Part shown: positions 50,971 through 59,695 of the stretch, piece after piece
Layout: each line of letters opens with the position of its first letter
Position numbering within the stretch: position 1 is the stretch's first letter
From: Bradyrhizobium sp. CCGB01
Lineage (GTDB): Bacteria > Pseudomonadota > Alphaproteobacteria > Rhizobiales > Xanthobacteraceae
Length of the DNA: 64,000 bases
Direction of reading: 5' to 3'
Assembly: GCF_024199795.1 (NCBI RefSeq)
Contig: NZ_JANADK010000001.1
Coordinates: forward strand, 3,286,001 to 3,350,000
Notes under the pieces: generated by a model
Databases searched by the model: none
What the model saw: only the letters and a program-made list of their open reading frames with translations
What the model was told of the DNA's origin: nothing
Translations under genes and position numbers: made by a program

Positions 50971-52605
50971 TCACGTGCCCGGCCGCGACACCTCGGTCTC
51001 CTTGCTGGTGATGAATTCCAGCAGCACCGGCACGCCTTCTTTCGTCTTCTGGATGCCGCGCCTGATCGCGGGGATGATATCCTCCGGCTTGGTCACCCGC
51101 TCGCCATAGCCGCCGAACGCGCGCGCCATCGCGGCATAATCGCCGGAAATGTCGGTCGAACGATATTTCTCGGTCGAGATTGGCATCACCTTCAACTCGA
51201 TCGCCATCGAGAAATTGTTGAGCAGGATCGACATGATCGGGATCCGCTCGCGCACCGCGGTCTCGAAATCCATGCCAGTGAAGCCGATCGCGGCGTCGCC
51301 CCAGACATTGATGCAGAGCTTGTCGGGCTTTGCGAGCTTTGCGCCCATTGCGAGCCCAAGACCGTAGCCGAGCTGCGTCGTCTTGCCCCAGCCGAGATAG
51401 GTGAGGGGCTCGACCGATTTCCAGAACGGCGAGAGCTGGTCGCGCGGGCTGCCGGCGTCATGCGTGATGATGGTGTTGTTGATATCGACGGTGTGCTGCA
51501 AGTCCCACAGCACGCGATAGGGGCTGAGCGGCGCATCATTGCTGGTGAGCTTTGGCATCCATTTCGCCAGCCACTCCTTGTGGGACGCGCCGATCTCGGC
51601 CGCGACCGCCGATGCGTCGCGATCCGCCGTGACGGTCTTGCCGATCTCCTCGAGCAGCGCATCGAGCACGAGCCCGGCATCGCCGACGAGGCCGATCGTG
51701 GCCTCCACATCCTTGTTGAGATGGTTCGGATCGAGCGTCGAATGGATGATGGTCTTGCCCTTCGGCATCGCGATGCCGAAATTGGTTTCCGTGAACGAGC
51801 AGCCGATGCCGAAGATGACGTCGGCTTCGGCGAGAAATTTCGGGACTGCGCGCGGCACCGCGAGGCCGCCGGAGCCGAGCGCGAGGGGGTGCGTTTCCGG
51901 AAACGACGACTTCCCCCCTAAGCTGGTGGTGACGGGGATCGCGAGCCGCTCGGCGAGCCGTTTCAGCTGCGGCCAGGCCTGCGCGTAATGCACGCCCTGG
52001 CCGGCATAGAGCACCGGCCGTTTTGCATTCACGAGCAGGGCGGCTGCCTCCTTCACATGGACAGGGTCGGCGCCGTAGCGCGTGCGCAGCACCGGCGTGT
52101 AGTTCAGCGGCTCCGGCACCTCTTCGTTCCACATGTCCGCGGGAATCTCGACGATGACAGGCCCGCCGCGCCCGTTCTTCAATTTGGTAAAGGCGCGTCG
52201 AAAAATGTTGGCGACCTCGGCGGCGAGGATGATGGGTTCGGAGGACTTCGCGAACGGCTTCATCGCCTCGCTGGAATTGAAGTTCGGCTCGATATGCGCG
52301 AGCCGGCGCTGATAACCCATCGGCAGCACCAGCACGGGAACAGATTCGCCGTAGCACTGCGCGACGCCACCCATCGCGTTCTCCGCGCCGGGCCCATGCT
52401 GCATGCAGAACGCGCCGATGCTCCGCCCCGACGTCACCCGCGAGATCGCATCCGCCATGTGCACGCCGACGCGCTCCTGCCGCACCATTACGGGCCGGAT
52501 CTCGGCCTTCGCCGCGTGCTCGATCAGATGATTGACCGGATAGCCGCAGAGGATCTCGATCCCCTCGCGCTTCATGATTTCCGCGATCGCGGTGCCGAGC
52601 TTCAT
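50971..52605 (-). CDS. TPP-dependent enzyme (acetolactate synthase-like)
   Basis: Thiamine pyrophosphate enzyme of 544 residues, POX/ALS type: N-terminal domain with VMVRQERVGVHMADA, which holds the catalytic glutamate; central domain (about 190-330); and C-terminal TPP domain with GDAAIGFTGMDFETAVRE, the GDx-N metal motif in a slightly altered form (GDAAIG...LLNN). Related to oxalyl-CoA decarboxylase, benzoylformate decarboxylase and acetolactate synthase; the exact reaction cannot be read. It is not next to ilvN or other branched-chain genes, so a catabolic role is more likely than valine synthesis. It stands alone and faces left. Confidence 0.85.
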   Translation of the reverse strand: MKLGTAIAEIMKREGIEILCGYPVNHLIEHAAKAEIRPVMVRQERVGVHMADAISRVTSGRSIGAFCMQHGPGAENAMGGVAQCYGESVPVLVLPMGYQRRLAHIEPNFNSSEAMKPFAKSSEPIILAAEVANIFRRAFTKLKNGRGGPVIVEIPADMWNEEVPEPLNYTPVLRTRYGADPVHVKEAAALLVNAKRPVLYAGQGVHYAQAWPQLKRLAERLAIPVTTSLGGKSSFPETHPLALGSGGLAVPRAVPKFLAEADVIFGIGCSFTETNFGIAMPKGKTIIHSTLDPNHLNKDVEATIGLVGDAGLVLDALLEEIGKTVTADRDASAVAAEIGASHKEWLAKWMPKLTSNDAPLSPYRVLWDLQHTVDINNTIITHDAGSPRDQLSPFWKSVEPLTYLGWGKTTQLGYGLGLAMGAKLAKPDKLCINVWGDAAIGFTGMDFETAVRERIPIMSILLNNFSMAIELKVMPISTEKYRSTDISGDYAAMARAFGGYGERVTKPEDIIPAIRRGIQKTKEGVPVLLEFITSKETEVSRPGT

Positions 52606-52898
52606 AGCGTCTCTCTCCTCGGGGCTTGGCCGGTTGGTCCCGGCTGGTTGGGCGAGAGAGGATCAGGAATCGCAGAGACGGTAAAGCACGGCTCGATGCT
52701 CATGCAGGTAGGTCAGCTATGCAGGATGGCCCCACCAATCGCTATCACTGCTTTCCCGGCGAATGGAGGCCCGCGAGGCCCTCTGTCGGCTGGAGGCTTG
52801 ACCCAAGTCAAGCCGGCAGCCGGGTGCCGCATGGCATCATGATGGTGGTGGTGAGATGACGCACCCCCAATCTTGCAATTGCGCCCAGGGAACCCCGC
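52606..52898. other. Divergent promoter region with FixK box
   Basis: About 290 bases between the leftward TPP-enzyme gene and the rightward UspA gene. It contains the FixK/FNR-type site at 52798-52811. No other clear signal or small gene is present. Confidence 0.45.
52798..52811. promoter_or_regulatory. FixK/FNR box
   Basis: TTGAC, four bases, GTCAA: a perfect palindrome that meets the FixK2/FNR consensus TTG-N8-CAA with the favoured A and T at the flanks of the core. It is extended on both sides by GGC and GCC. It lies about 94 bases before the UspA gene, so a site at -41.5 would put the RNA start near 52846, and CATCAT at 52835-52840 could be the -10. Suggests induction under low oxygen. 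Confidence 0.7.
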
Positions 52899-53741
52899 AT
52901 GAGCTACAAGGACCTGTTGCTGAGCCTCGCGAGTTATCCTGACAGCACGCCGCCACAGGCTGTCCAGGTCGCCGTCGATCTTGCCGCCAGCATCGGCGCC
53001 AGGGTGTCGGCAATCGCCTGCGAGATCAGGATCGCCGTGCCGGGCAGCTTCATGTCGCCGGCATTCCTGAATGTGCCTGCGCTCGCCGACGCCGAAGCCA
53101 AGAAGGGACGTGCACAGGCGGAGGCCGCGCTCGCCGCATTCCAGAAGCTGGCGGATGACAGGGCGGTGTTTGGCGAGCGGATACTCGAGCGCTGCCATGC
53201 GCCGGAGCTTCCGCGGCTGCTGGTCGAATACGGCAGGCTCCGCGATCTCACCATCGTTCCCGCCGAGGCGAATGAACTTGCCGACCAGCCGACGGCGGAG
53301 GCGTTGATCTTCGAATCGGGCCGTCCTGTGCTGATGTTGCCGCGTGAGCCGGGAAAGTCGTTCGCACTCGATACCGTGACCGTGGCGTGGGATTTCAGCC
53401 GTCCGGCTGCACGCGCGATCGGCGATGCCATGCCGCTGCTGACAAAGGCAAAGCGTGTTCACATCGTCACCGTGGCCAACGAGAAGCGCATTGATACGAC
53501 GCGCTCCGGTCCTGAGCTGGCGAAACATCTCGCCCGGCATGGAGTGGACGTGATCCTGGAGACCGTGGATGCTCAGGGCCGCCCCATCGGCGAGGCGTTG
53601 GAAGCCGCCACGCGCGTCCATGACAGCGACCTTCTGGTCATGGGCGCCTACGGGCACTCGCGTCTGCGCGAGTTCGTGCTGGGCGGCGCGACGCGCAGTA
53701 TGATCACGCGTCCGCCGCTTCCGGTGCTACTCTCGCACTGA
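52899..53741 (+). CDS. Tandem universal stress protein (UspA family)
   Basis: Protein of 280 residues holding two UspA domains: the first (about 1-140) and the second (about 155-280). The second has the nucleotide-binding loop GAYGHSRLREFVLGG followed by TRSMI, the G-x2-G-x9-G-S/T pattern; in the first one it is not intact. Thus one half likely binds ATP. AGGGAACCCC precedes the ATG. It is nine bases upstream of a P-type ATPase gene, so the two form an operon. FixK-controlled UspA genes are known from rhizobia (recalled). Confidence 0.88.
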   Translation: MSYKDLLLSLASYPDSTPPQAVQVAVDLAASIGARVSAIACEIRIAVPGSFMSPAFLNVPALADAEAKKGRAQAEAALAAFQKLADDRAVFGERILERCHAPELPRLLVEYGRLRDLTIVPAEANELADQPTAEALIFESGRPVLMLPREPGKSFALDTVTVAWDFSRPAARAIGDAMPLLTKAKRVHIVTVANEKRIDTTRSGPELAKHLARHGVDVILETVDAQGRPIGEALEAATRVHDSDLLVMGAYGHSRLREFVLGGATRSMITRPPLPVLLSH

Positions 53742-53750
53742 TGGCCGGCC

Positions 53751-56258
53751 ATGCAGGGGTTGACCGCGTCCGAAGCGCTGGCCCGGCTGAAAGCCGAGGG
53801 CTTCAATGAACTGCCTCGCACGGAGCGGCGGACGATCGTCAGCCTCGTCATCGAAGTGTTGCGCGAGCCCATGCTGCTGTTGCTGCTGGCGGGCGGGCTG
53901 ATCTACTTCGCCCTGGGCGACCTCGGCGAGGCGCTGCTGCTGCTCGTGTTTGCATCGATCTCGATCGTCATCACCATCGTGCAGGAGGCGCGCACCGAGC
54001 GCGTGCTCGACTCGTTGCGCGACCTGACCAGCCCGCGCGCGCTCGTGATCCGCTCGGGCGAACGTATCCGTATTCCCGGCCGCGAGGTCGTTCGCGGCGA
54101 CCTGATCACGCTCTCCGAGGGAGACCGCGTGGCCGCCGACGCCACGGTCCTTCGCTGTGATGATCTCCTGCTGGATGAATCATTGCTGACGGGAGAGTCC
54201 GTTCCGGTCCGAAAGCAGGCGCGGCCGGCGCTCGAAGAGCCGGTGCCGCACGCCGGCGGTGACGACCAGCCATTCGTGTTTTCCGGCACGCTGGTGGTGC
54301 GCGGCAGCGGCCTGGCCGAAGTCACCTCGACCGGAGTCCGGAGCGAGATCGGCAAGATCGGACAATCGCTGCATTCGCAAGTGACGGAAGCACCCCGTCT
54401 GCAACAGCAGACGGCGCGGCTGGTAGCCGTGTTTGCCATCGCCAGCGCCTTCGTCATCGCCTTGACCGTGCTCCTGTATGGGCTCTACCGCGGCGGCTGG
54501 CTGGAGGGCGTGCTTGCCGGCATTGCACTCGGCATGTCGATGCTTCCAGAGGAGTTTCCGGTCGTGCTGACGGTGTTCCTCGCGATGGGGGCCTGGCGCA
54601 TCTCGCAGGCCCGCGTGCTGACGCGGCGTGCCTCGGCTATCGAATCGCTGGGCGCGGCGACCGTGCTCTGCACCGACAAGACCGGCACGCTGACGGAAAA
54701 CCGCATGACGGTCGCACGCCTGGTGCTGCCCGATGGCGCGCAGTGCACGCCTGATGTCGCGGTGCGCGCCGAACCTGCGTTCGATCGATTGATCGAAACC
54801 GGCGTTCTGGCCTGCGCCCCGGAGCCGTTCGATCCCATGGAGAAAGCGTTGCATTCGCTCGGCCCGGGGACCGGCGCCGACTGGCGGCTCGTGCAGAGCT
54901 ACGGTTTGCGTCCCGACCTCCTCGCCATGTCGAACGTGTGGCGTGGAAGCGGCGCTGAATGCGTCGTCGCGGCAAAGGGCGCGCCCGAGACAATCGGCCT
55001 GCTTTGCGGAATGAGTGCCGAAGAGCTGGCGGGATTGCGGGCACGTGTCGATGCGCTCGCCCGGGAAGGGCTTCGCGTGCTCGGCGTGGCGCGGGCGACT
55101 TGTGCGGAGACGGATCTTCCCGAGACGCAGCCTGGCTTCTCCTTCCGGTTCTGCGGCCTGACCGGCTTCGCCGATCCGCTGCGGCCTGAAGTGAAGGGCG
55201 CCGTCGCCGAATGCCGCTCCGCCGGCATCCGCGTGGTCATGATCACCGGCGACTATCCCGCGACCGCGTTCGCGATCGCTACGCAAGCAGGCCTCGATCC
55301 CGAACGGGTCCTGACTGGGGCAGACGTCGAAGGCATGGCGGATGCCGAACTCGCCCAGGCGGCCCGGGGACGAACCGTCTTCGCGCGAATTGCGCCGGCC
55401 CAGAAGCTGCGCATCGTCACCGCGCTCAAGAGCGCCGGCGAGATCGTTGCCATGACGGGCGACGGCGTCAACGATGCGCCCTCGCTGAAGGCTGCCCATA
55501 TCGGCATCGCCATGGGCGGGCGCGGCACCGACGTGGCGCGAGAAGCATCCTCGATCGTTCTGCTCGACGACGATTTCGGCTCGATCGTGAAGGCGATCCG
55601 GCTCGGCCGCCGGATCTATGACAATCTTCGCAAGGCGATGAGCTTCATCCTCGCGGTCCACGTTCCGATCGCCGGGCTTGCGCTGTTGCCGCTGGTGACC
55701 GGGCTGCCGTTGCTGTTCGGGCCAGTCCACATCGCGTTTCTCGAGATGATCATCGATCCCGTCTGCTCACTGGTGTTCGAGGCCGAGACCGAAGAGCGCG
55801 ACGTGATGCAGCGGCCGCCGCGCGCGCCGGACGATCCTCTGTTGCCACGGTCCCTGCTGGTCTGGTCGGCGCTGCAGGGCGGGCTTGCACTGATCCTGAG
55901 CGGCGGCGTGATGGTGGCGGCGAATGCCTACGGCATGCCGGCGAACGAGGTGCGGGCGCTGACGTTCTTCTCGCTGGTGCTTGTGATCGTGAGCCTGATC
56001 TTCGTCAACCGCTCGTTCTCGACGTCGCTTGTCGAAGCCTTCACCCGGCCGAACCGGACACTGACCATCATTGTCGTGTTCGTGATCACCGTTCTCGCCG
56101 TGAGCCTTGCGTGGCCGGCCGCTGCCGACCTGTTTCGCTTTGGGCCGCTTCATGCCGACGATCTCGCCGTCACGGTGGCGGCGGCGCTGATATCCCTGGT
56201 GTTGCTGGAATTGTCGAAATACCCGCTACGTCGCAGTCGGCGTGCGCCAAGCCCGTAG
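53751..56258 (+). CDS. Cation-transporting P-type ATPase
   Basis: P-type ATPase of 835 residues of the P2/P3-like type with an N-terminal cation_ATPase_N region (MQGLTASEALARLKAEGFNEL), two membrane hairpins (about 50-85 and 225-275), actuator TGES (LLTGESVPV), phosphorylation motif DKTGTLT (Asp309), MTGDGVNDAPSLK hinge, and about six further segments. In the fourth membrane helix it has LPEEFPVVLT in place of PEGLP (SERCA) and near the sixth IIDPVCSLVFEAE. So it is likely calcium, magnesium or a heavy metal; the choice cannot be made by eye. It follows UspA by nine bases, under the FixK box. Confidence 0.88.
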   Translation: MQGLTASEALARLKAEGFNELPRTERRTIVSLVIEVLREPMLLLLLAGGLIYFALGDLGEALLLLVFASISIVITIVQEARTERVLDSLRDLTSPRALVIRSGERIRIPGREVVRGDLITLSEGDRVAADATVLRCDDLLLDESLLTGESVPVRKQARPALEEPVPHAGGDDQPFVFSGTLVVRGSGLAEVTSTGVRSEIGKIGQSLHSQVTEAPRLQQQTARLVAVFAIASAFVIALTVLLYGLYRGGWLEGVLAGIALGMSMLPEEFPVVLTVFLAMGAWRISQARVLTRRASAIESLGAATVLCTDKTGTLTENRMTVARLVLPDGAQCTPDVAVRAEPAFDRLIETGVLACAPEPFDPMEKALHSLGPGTGADWRLVQSYGLRPDLLAMSNVWRGSGAECVVAAKGAPETIGLLCGMSAEELAGLRARVDALAREGLRVLGVARATCAETDLPETQPGFSFRFCGLTGFADPLRPEVKGAVAECRSAGIRVVMITGDYPATAFAIATQAGLDPERVLTGADVEGMADAELAQAARGRTVFARIAPAQKLRIVTALKSAGEIVAMTGDGVNDAPSLKAAHIGIAMGGRGTDVAREASSIVLLDDDFGSIVKAIRLGRRIYDNLRKAMSFILAVHVPIAGLALLPLVTGLPLLFGPVHIAFLEMIIDPVCSLVFEAETEERDVMQRPPRAPDDPLLPRSLLVWSALQGGLALILSGGVMVAANAYGMPANEVRALTFFSLVLVIVSLIFVNRSFSTSLVEAFTRPNRTLTIIVVFVITVLAVSLAWPAAADLFRFGPLHADDLAVTVAAALISLVLLELSKYPLRRSRRAPSP

Positions 56259-56267
56259 CCCGGATCG

Positions 56268-56693
56268 CTATTTACAGTTCTTGCAGATCGTCAGCTTTCG
56301 TTTCAGCGCCTCATCTTCCTGATCGACTGATGACTGCTCCGCGGGGCCATTTGTATCCGGCCTGGATTTGGAGCCCTTTGCCGCGCGTGACCTCACGGGC
56401 GGCATCACCTGACTTGGGGTGTCATTGTCGTCGACAGCGCTGAAGCCATCATAGTCGGCGCCCGGATTCGGCGCCGGCGGAAGCCCGCCGATCACGGGTG
56501 GCGAAGCCTCTCTGCCAGAGGTCGCCGGCGGGGGAGTTCTAGAATCTTTGGCGCTCGCGCGTGGCGGCGATGCCTTGGGCGGCGCAAGCGAAACCGGCGG
56601 CGCGACCGAAGTCTGGCCTCTCGCGCTGTCGTGCGACGAGGCGCCGACAAACATGAGGCCGAGAGCCAACAGCGTCACGCTTCTCATCCGCAT
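56268..56693 (-). CDS. Small proline-rich secreted protein
   Basis: Protein of 141 residues with a signal peptide (residues 1-27, cleavage near ARGQ) and a mature region that is rich in Pro, Ser and Ala and probably unfolded, ending in LKRKLTICKNCK with two cysteines. No domain is recognised. It ends nine bases after the ATPase stop on the other strand, so these genes converge. Reading frame and signal peptide support a real gene; function unknown. Confidence 0.6.
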   Translation of the reverse strand: MRMRSVTLLALGLMFVGASSHDSARGQTSVAPPVSLAPPKASPPRASAKDSRTPPPATSGREASPPVIGGLPPAPNPGADYDGFSAVDDNDTPSQVMPPVRSRAAKGSKSRPDTNGPAEQSSVDQEDEALKRKLTICKNCK

Positions 56694-56794
56694 CCTTCAA
56701 ACGCTTTGGTTCATTGATTGTCAGCATCGCGCGCCGAGCCACGCCGCGCTGAAGACTATCAGGACTCACATGGCCGTCAAAGCGCCGTAGCGGG

Positions 56795-56880
56795 GTAGCC
56801 CGGATGGAGCGAAACGCTATCCAGGGCGACGGTATTCGCGGGAGCCGGCCCCGGATTACGCTGCGCTCCATCCGGACTAC
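56795..56880. repeat. Intergenic palindromic repeat (CCGGATG family), second copy
   Basis: GTAGCCCGGATGGAGCG at the left faces CGCTCCATCCGGACTAC at the right with one mismatch, across about 50 bases. Related in arm sequence to the element at 89-153. It would form a long stem in RNA or in extruded DNA. Confidence 0.7.
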
Positions 56881-57093
56881 GATCCGTCGCGTTGCCGGAG
56901 TTGGGTCAGTTACCGTCGGTCAAAAAATTCGTATTTATGGAAATCTGGTTTTGTCGCACAACCCGAAACACCCCGGCCCGCCACAAGAGACGTTCTCGGG
57001 CCGTCACGCGACGCGGGTTGGGATGCCGTGGCTGCGACGGCCCCGGCTCGCTGCACTCGAGGGGCGAGAGAAGAGGGCCAGGCTCGGGCGAAA

Positions 57094-57210
57094 GTCATAG
57101 CGAACGCAAACGAAGCAATCCAGAATCCCTCCACCGAAGGACTCTGGATTGCTTCGTCCGCATCAGCGCAAAATTGCTTCGCAATTTGTCGCGAGCTCCA
57201 CGCAATGACG
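57094..57210. repeat. Large nested palindromic repeat, second copy
   Basis: The inner arms GAAGCAATCCAGA and TCTGGATTGCTTC match the copy at 8083-8169. The outer arms GTCAT and ATGACG are kept, but the right side has an extra segment with AATTGCTTCGCAATT, itself a palindrome. It ends 23 bases before the flp gene stop. Confidence 0.75.
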
Positions 57211-57232
57211 AATTGCGTGGCTGCCGCGGCCG

Positions 57233-57397
57233 CTACTTCAGCGACGAGCTGATCGAGTTGAACTTGTTGTTGAGGAGCTGGCTGCCGGTGTTGTTCACGA
57301 CGGTCACGATGGCCAGCGCGATACCGGCGGCGATCAGGCCGTATTCGATGGCGGTAGCGCCAGACTCATCGGCAAGGAAATACCTAAGCAAACGCAT
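57233..57397 (-). CDS. Flp/Fap-type pilin
   Basis: Short type IVb pilin of 54 residues: a brief leader, DESGATAIEYGLIAAGIALAIVTVV in pieces (hydrophobic core), and a polar C-terminal tail. The prepilin signature has the conserved Glu of EYGLIA, five residues into the hydrophobic segment. It is made into thin adhesive pili by a tad/cpa secretion apparatus, but no tad genes are in this window, so it is an orphan copy. The ATG at 57397 follows CAGGAGTTGG. Strong family call. Confidence 0.9.
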   Translation of the reverse strand: MRLLRYFLADESGATAIEYGLIAAGIALAIVTVVNNTGSQLLNNKFNSISSSLK

Positions 57398-57550
57398 TGC
57401 CAACTCCTGTTCATCCGACCCAATGTATGGCCGCGTCGTTTTCGGACTCGTAAATAGATCGAATAGATTTTTCCGCGCGACAGAAGAATGAAGCCCGGGC
57501 GTCGCGCCTCCGTCACATACGATGGCATCCATTAAATTAAGGTTCCATCG

Positions 57551-57566
57551 ATCCATCCAAATGGAT
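57551..57566. promoter_or_regulatory. Small palindrome upstream of flp gene
   Basis: ATCCAT, four bases, ATGGAT: a perfect palindrome about 155 bases upstream of the pilin start. The surrounding 57420-57590 stretch is AT-rich compared with the flanks and should contain the pilin promoter. Nothing else is distinct there. Confidence 0.3.
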
Positions 57567-57597
57567 TCAAAATCGAACCTGCGCGGGAGCCGCCTTC

Positions 57598-57771
57598 TCA
57601 GGGCGCGATCCTGGGGCCCTGCACGCCGGGACGACGGCGTTTCAGCACGGCCGCGAGGCGATTGACCAGATCCTTCACCGTGCCCGGCCGCGTCGCCGTG
57701 CCCGCGGCCTGTTCGGTCACAGGGCCGTCGTTCACGATGCTGATGTAGTTCTTTCTGACGTCCTGCTGCAC
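57598..57771 (-). CDS. Small hypothetical protein, possible 5' frameshift
   Basis: An open frame of 57 codons with strongly GC-rich third positions and a protein-like sequence: QQDVRKNYISIVNDGPVTEQ at the start, then TVKDLVNRLAAVLKRRRPG near the end. In this frame it can only start at GTG 57771. An ATG at 57812 in another frame opens MVPVPIEPKGSRAP, also with the right codon bias; one extra C in the CCCC run at 57771-57774 would join them. So it is either a short gene or a frameshifted one. Function unknown. Confidence 0.5.
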   Translation of the reverse strand: MQQDVRKNYISIVNDGPVTEQAAGTATRPGTVKDLVNRLAAVLKRRRPGVQGPRIAP

Positions 57772-57955
57772 GGGGCACGCGAACCCTTGGGCTCAATCGG
57801 GACCGGCACCATGCTGCGTGCAGGGGGAACCAACGGTTAATTTTGTCTCCCGTAGGAATACCCTGCCGTGCCGGAACGAGAGCGCCGCTTAACGATTTGT
57901 TGAGCCTGTTCGTCGGGGTCGGCAGGGAAGTTAGCCGGGATGCCGGCCATGGCGC

Positions 57956-58192
57956 TCATTCGCGCCGGCCGTCCGCATTCAGCGCCCGCAACATCGCGAT
58001 GCGGGCGAACATCACCCAGCCGCCGCCGGTCTCGGCTGCGTTGATCAAGGTCTCGATCGCGGTCTGCCAGTGCGCTTCGTGCTGCGCGTCCTCGGGCAGC
58101 CGCATGATGTAATCGGCCGCCTCTTGAAGCGTGAGCAGCTTGCGCCTGCTCCCTACGCGAACGGGATCATCGAACGCCGTCGACCAGGGCAT
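57956..58192 (-). CDS. Conserved hypothetical protein (78 aa)
   Basis: Small protein of 78 residues beginning MPWSTAFDDPVRV and containing LLTLQEAADYIMRLPEDAQH, then a helix and MFARIAMLRALNAD. I recall similar proteins from many Bradyrhizobium strains, with no known role. All in one alpha-helical domain. It stands between an AT-rich region and the Ku gene and is read in the same direction as Ku, 58 bases after it. Confidence 0.78.
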   Translation of the reverse strand: MPWSTAFDDPVRVGSRRKLLTLQEAADYIMRLPEDAQHEAHWQTAIETLINAAETGGGWVMFARIAMLRALNADGRRE

Positions 58193-58250
58193 GTCAGGCT
58201 GCCCGATCGGCGAGGGGAAACATCACGGTGCGATTGCAGCTGCGATGCGT

Positions 58251-59249
58251 CTACCCGGCCTTCTTCGCCCGCGCCGGGGCACGCACCGGCTTGTCCGCGG
58301 CCTTCTTCGAAGTTTCCTTCGAAGTTTCCCTGGGTGCGGCCTTCGCCGCGGCGTCCTTGCCACCCTTGCCTGATATCGGCAGCAGCATCTCGCGCTGGCC
58401 CTCGGCGCGCTTCTTCGGCTTCTTGCCCTTGACGGTCTCTTTGGCGACCTTCGCCGCGGGCGCGGCATCCTTCTCGTTGGCGATGCTCTTCTTCAGCGCG
58501 TCCATCAGGTTGATGACGTTGCCGCCGGTCTTCGGCGCGGCCTTCGCGGTGATCGGCGCGCCGCTGCGCTTCTTGTTGATGAGGTCGATCAGCGCGGTCT
58601 CGTAATGGTCCTCGAACAGCTCGGGTTCGAACGCGCCGGACTTCTTCTCGACGATATGTTTGGCGAGGTCGAGCATGTCCTTGGTCAGCTTCACGTCCTG
58701 GATGTCGTCAAAATATTCCTGCTCGCCGCGGACCTCGTAGGGATAGCGCAGCAGCGTGCCCATCAGGCCGCTCTCGAGCGGCTCCAGCGCGATGATGTGC
58801 TCGCGGTTGGTCAGCACGACGCGGCCGATCGCGACCTTGTCCATGCTGCGGATGGTCTCGCGGATCACCGCATAGGCGTCGTGGCCGACCTTGCCGTCAG
58901 GCACGAGATAATAGGGGCGGATCAGATAGCGGTTGTCGATGTCGGCCTTTGGCACGAACTCGTCGATGTCGATCGTGTGCGTGGAGTCCAGCGCGATGTC
59001 GTCGAGCTCGTCCTTGGTGACTTCGATGTAAGTGTCGGTGTCGACCTTGTAGCCCTTGACGATGTCCTCGGAGGTCACCTCGTCACCGGTCTCGGCGTCG
59101 ACTTTGAGGTACTTGATCCGGTGGCCGGTCTTGCGGTTGATCTGGTTGAACGAGACCTTCTCGGTATCCGAAGTCGCCGGATAGAGCGCGACCGGGCAGG
59201 TCACGAGCGACAGACGCAGAAAACCCTTCCAATTGGCGCGGGGGGCCAT
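58251..59249 (-). CDS. ku: Ku protein for non-homologous end joining
   Basis: Bacterial Ku, 332 residues. A homodimer binds DNA ends and recruits ligase D to repair double-strand breaks. Core domain about residues 8-260 (APRANWKGFLRLSLVTCPV at the start, then YYLVPDGKVGHDAYAVIRE and the typical LEPLESGLMGTLLRYPYEVR). The tail (about 265-332) is rich in Lys and Ala and probably binds DNA; it holds the small repeat ETSKETSKK. No ligD is in the window. The ATG at 59249 gives the family start. Strong call. Confidence 0.96.
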   Translation of the reverse strand: MAPRANWKGFLRLSLVTCPVALYPATSDTEKVSFNQINRKTGHRIKYLKVDAETGDEVTSEDIVKGYKVDTDTYIEVTKDELDDIALDSTHTIDIDEFVPKADIDNRYLIRPYYLVPDGKVGHDAYAVIRETIRSMDKVAIGRVVLTNREHIIALEPLESGLMGTLLRYPYEVRGEQEYFDDIQDVKLTKDMLDLAKHIVEKKSGAFEPELFEDHYETALIDLINKKRSGAPITAKAAPKTGGNVINLMDALKKSIANEKDAAPAAKVAKETVKGKKPKKRAEGQREMLLPISGKGGKDAAAKAAPRETSKETSKKAADKPVRAPARAKKAG

Positions 59250-59483
59250 GGGCTACTCCAAACGCAACGGGGACAGAGGACGAGGATACCATCGGGGAAC
59301 AACGAATCATAGCAAGGCAGGCTGCGGAATCTTGCAACTGCGTTAACCGGCCGCTCGACGCGCGGTTGCAGCGCGATCCGACCGCAAAAGCCGGAACATC
59401 ATATCCGATCAGGCGTTGGCTCGGGACATCAGGCCGCGAGGGGGCGCGGACCAGCGGAGACAGCACCCGGAGATTGAGGCACT

Positions 59484-59639
59484 ATGGCAGCTACGCGAGA
59501 GCATGATCAGATCGTCGAAACCGCAACCGAGGCGCGTCAGGGTGAGCCCGGGCCGTCGGTGGCCGCCCTGCTCGCCATTTCGACCGGGCTCGCGATCCTG
59601 ATCCTCGCCGTCATCTGGTTCGTGTTCTTCCGGACCTGA
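59484..59639 (+). CDS. Small single-span membrane protein (51 aa)
   Basis: Frame of 51 codons: a charged N-terminal half (REHDQIVETATEARQGE) then a hydrophobic span (VAALLAISTGLAILILAVIW, ending FVFFRT). One membrane segment with the C-terminus very short on the far side. GAGGCACT lies before the ATG. The composition is protein-like and the span well placed, so I take it as a real small gene; it is too short for most length cut-offs. Function unknown. It stands between ku and feuP, read towards feuP. Confidence 0.6.
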   Translation: MAATREHDQIVETATEARQGEPGPSVAALLAISTGLAILILAVIWFVFFRT

Positions 59640-59695
59640 CGGCCAGCCGACGGGACGGTTCGGACCTTTCGACTCGCCGCGTAACGCGGCACATT

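Larger units (their letters stand above)
56694..57232. other. Repeat-rich intergenic region
   Basis: About 540 bases between two leftward genes. It contains the CCGGATG-type palindrome (56795-56880) and a copy of the large nested palindrome (57094-57210). A short AT-rich stretch occurs near 56915-56945. Open frames there follow the repeats and are not supported as genes. Confidence 0.5.

Noticed and set aside
54180..55730. Minus-strand frame of about 515 codons opposite the P-type ATPase
   Set aside because: Low-complexity Arg/His/Gln sequence; the ATPase is intact on the plus strand.
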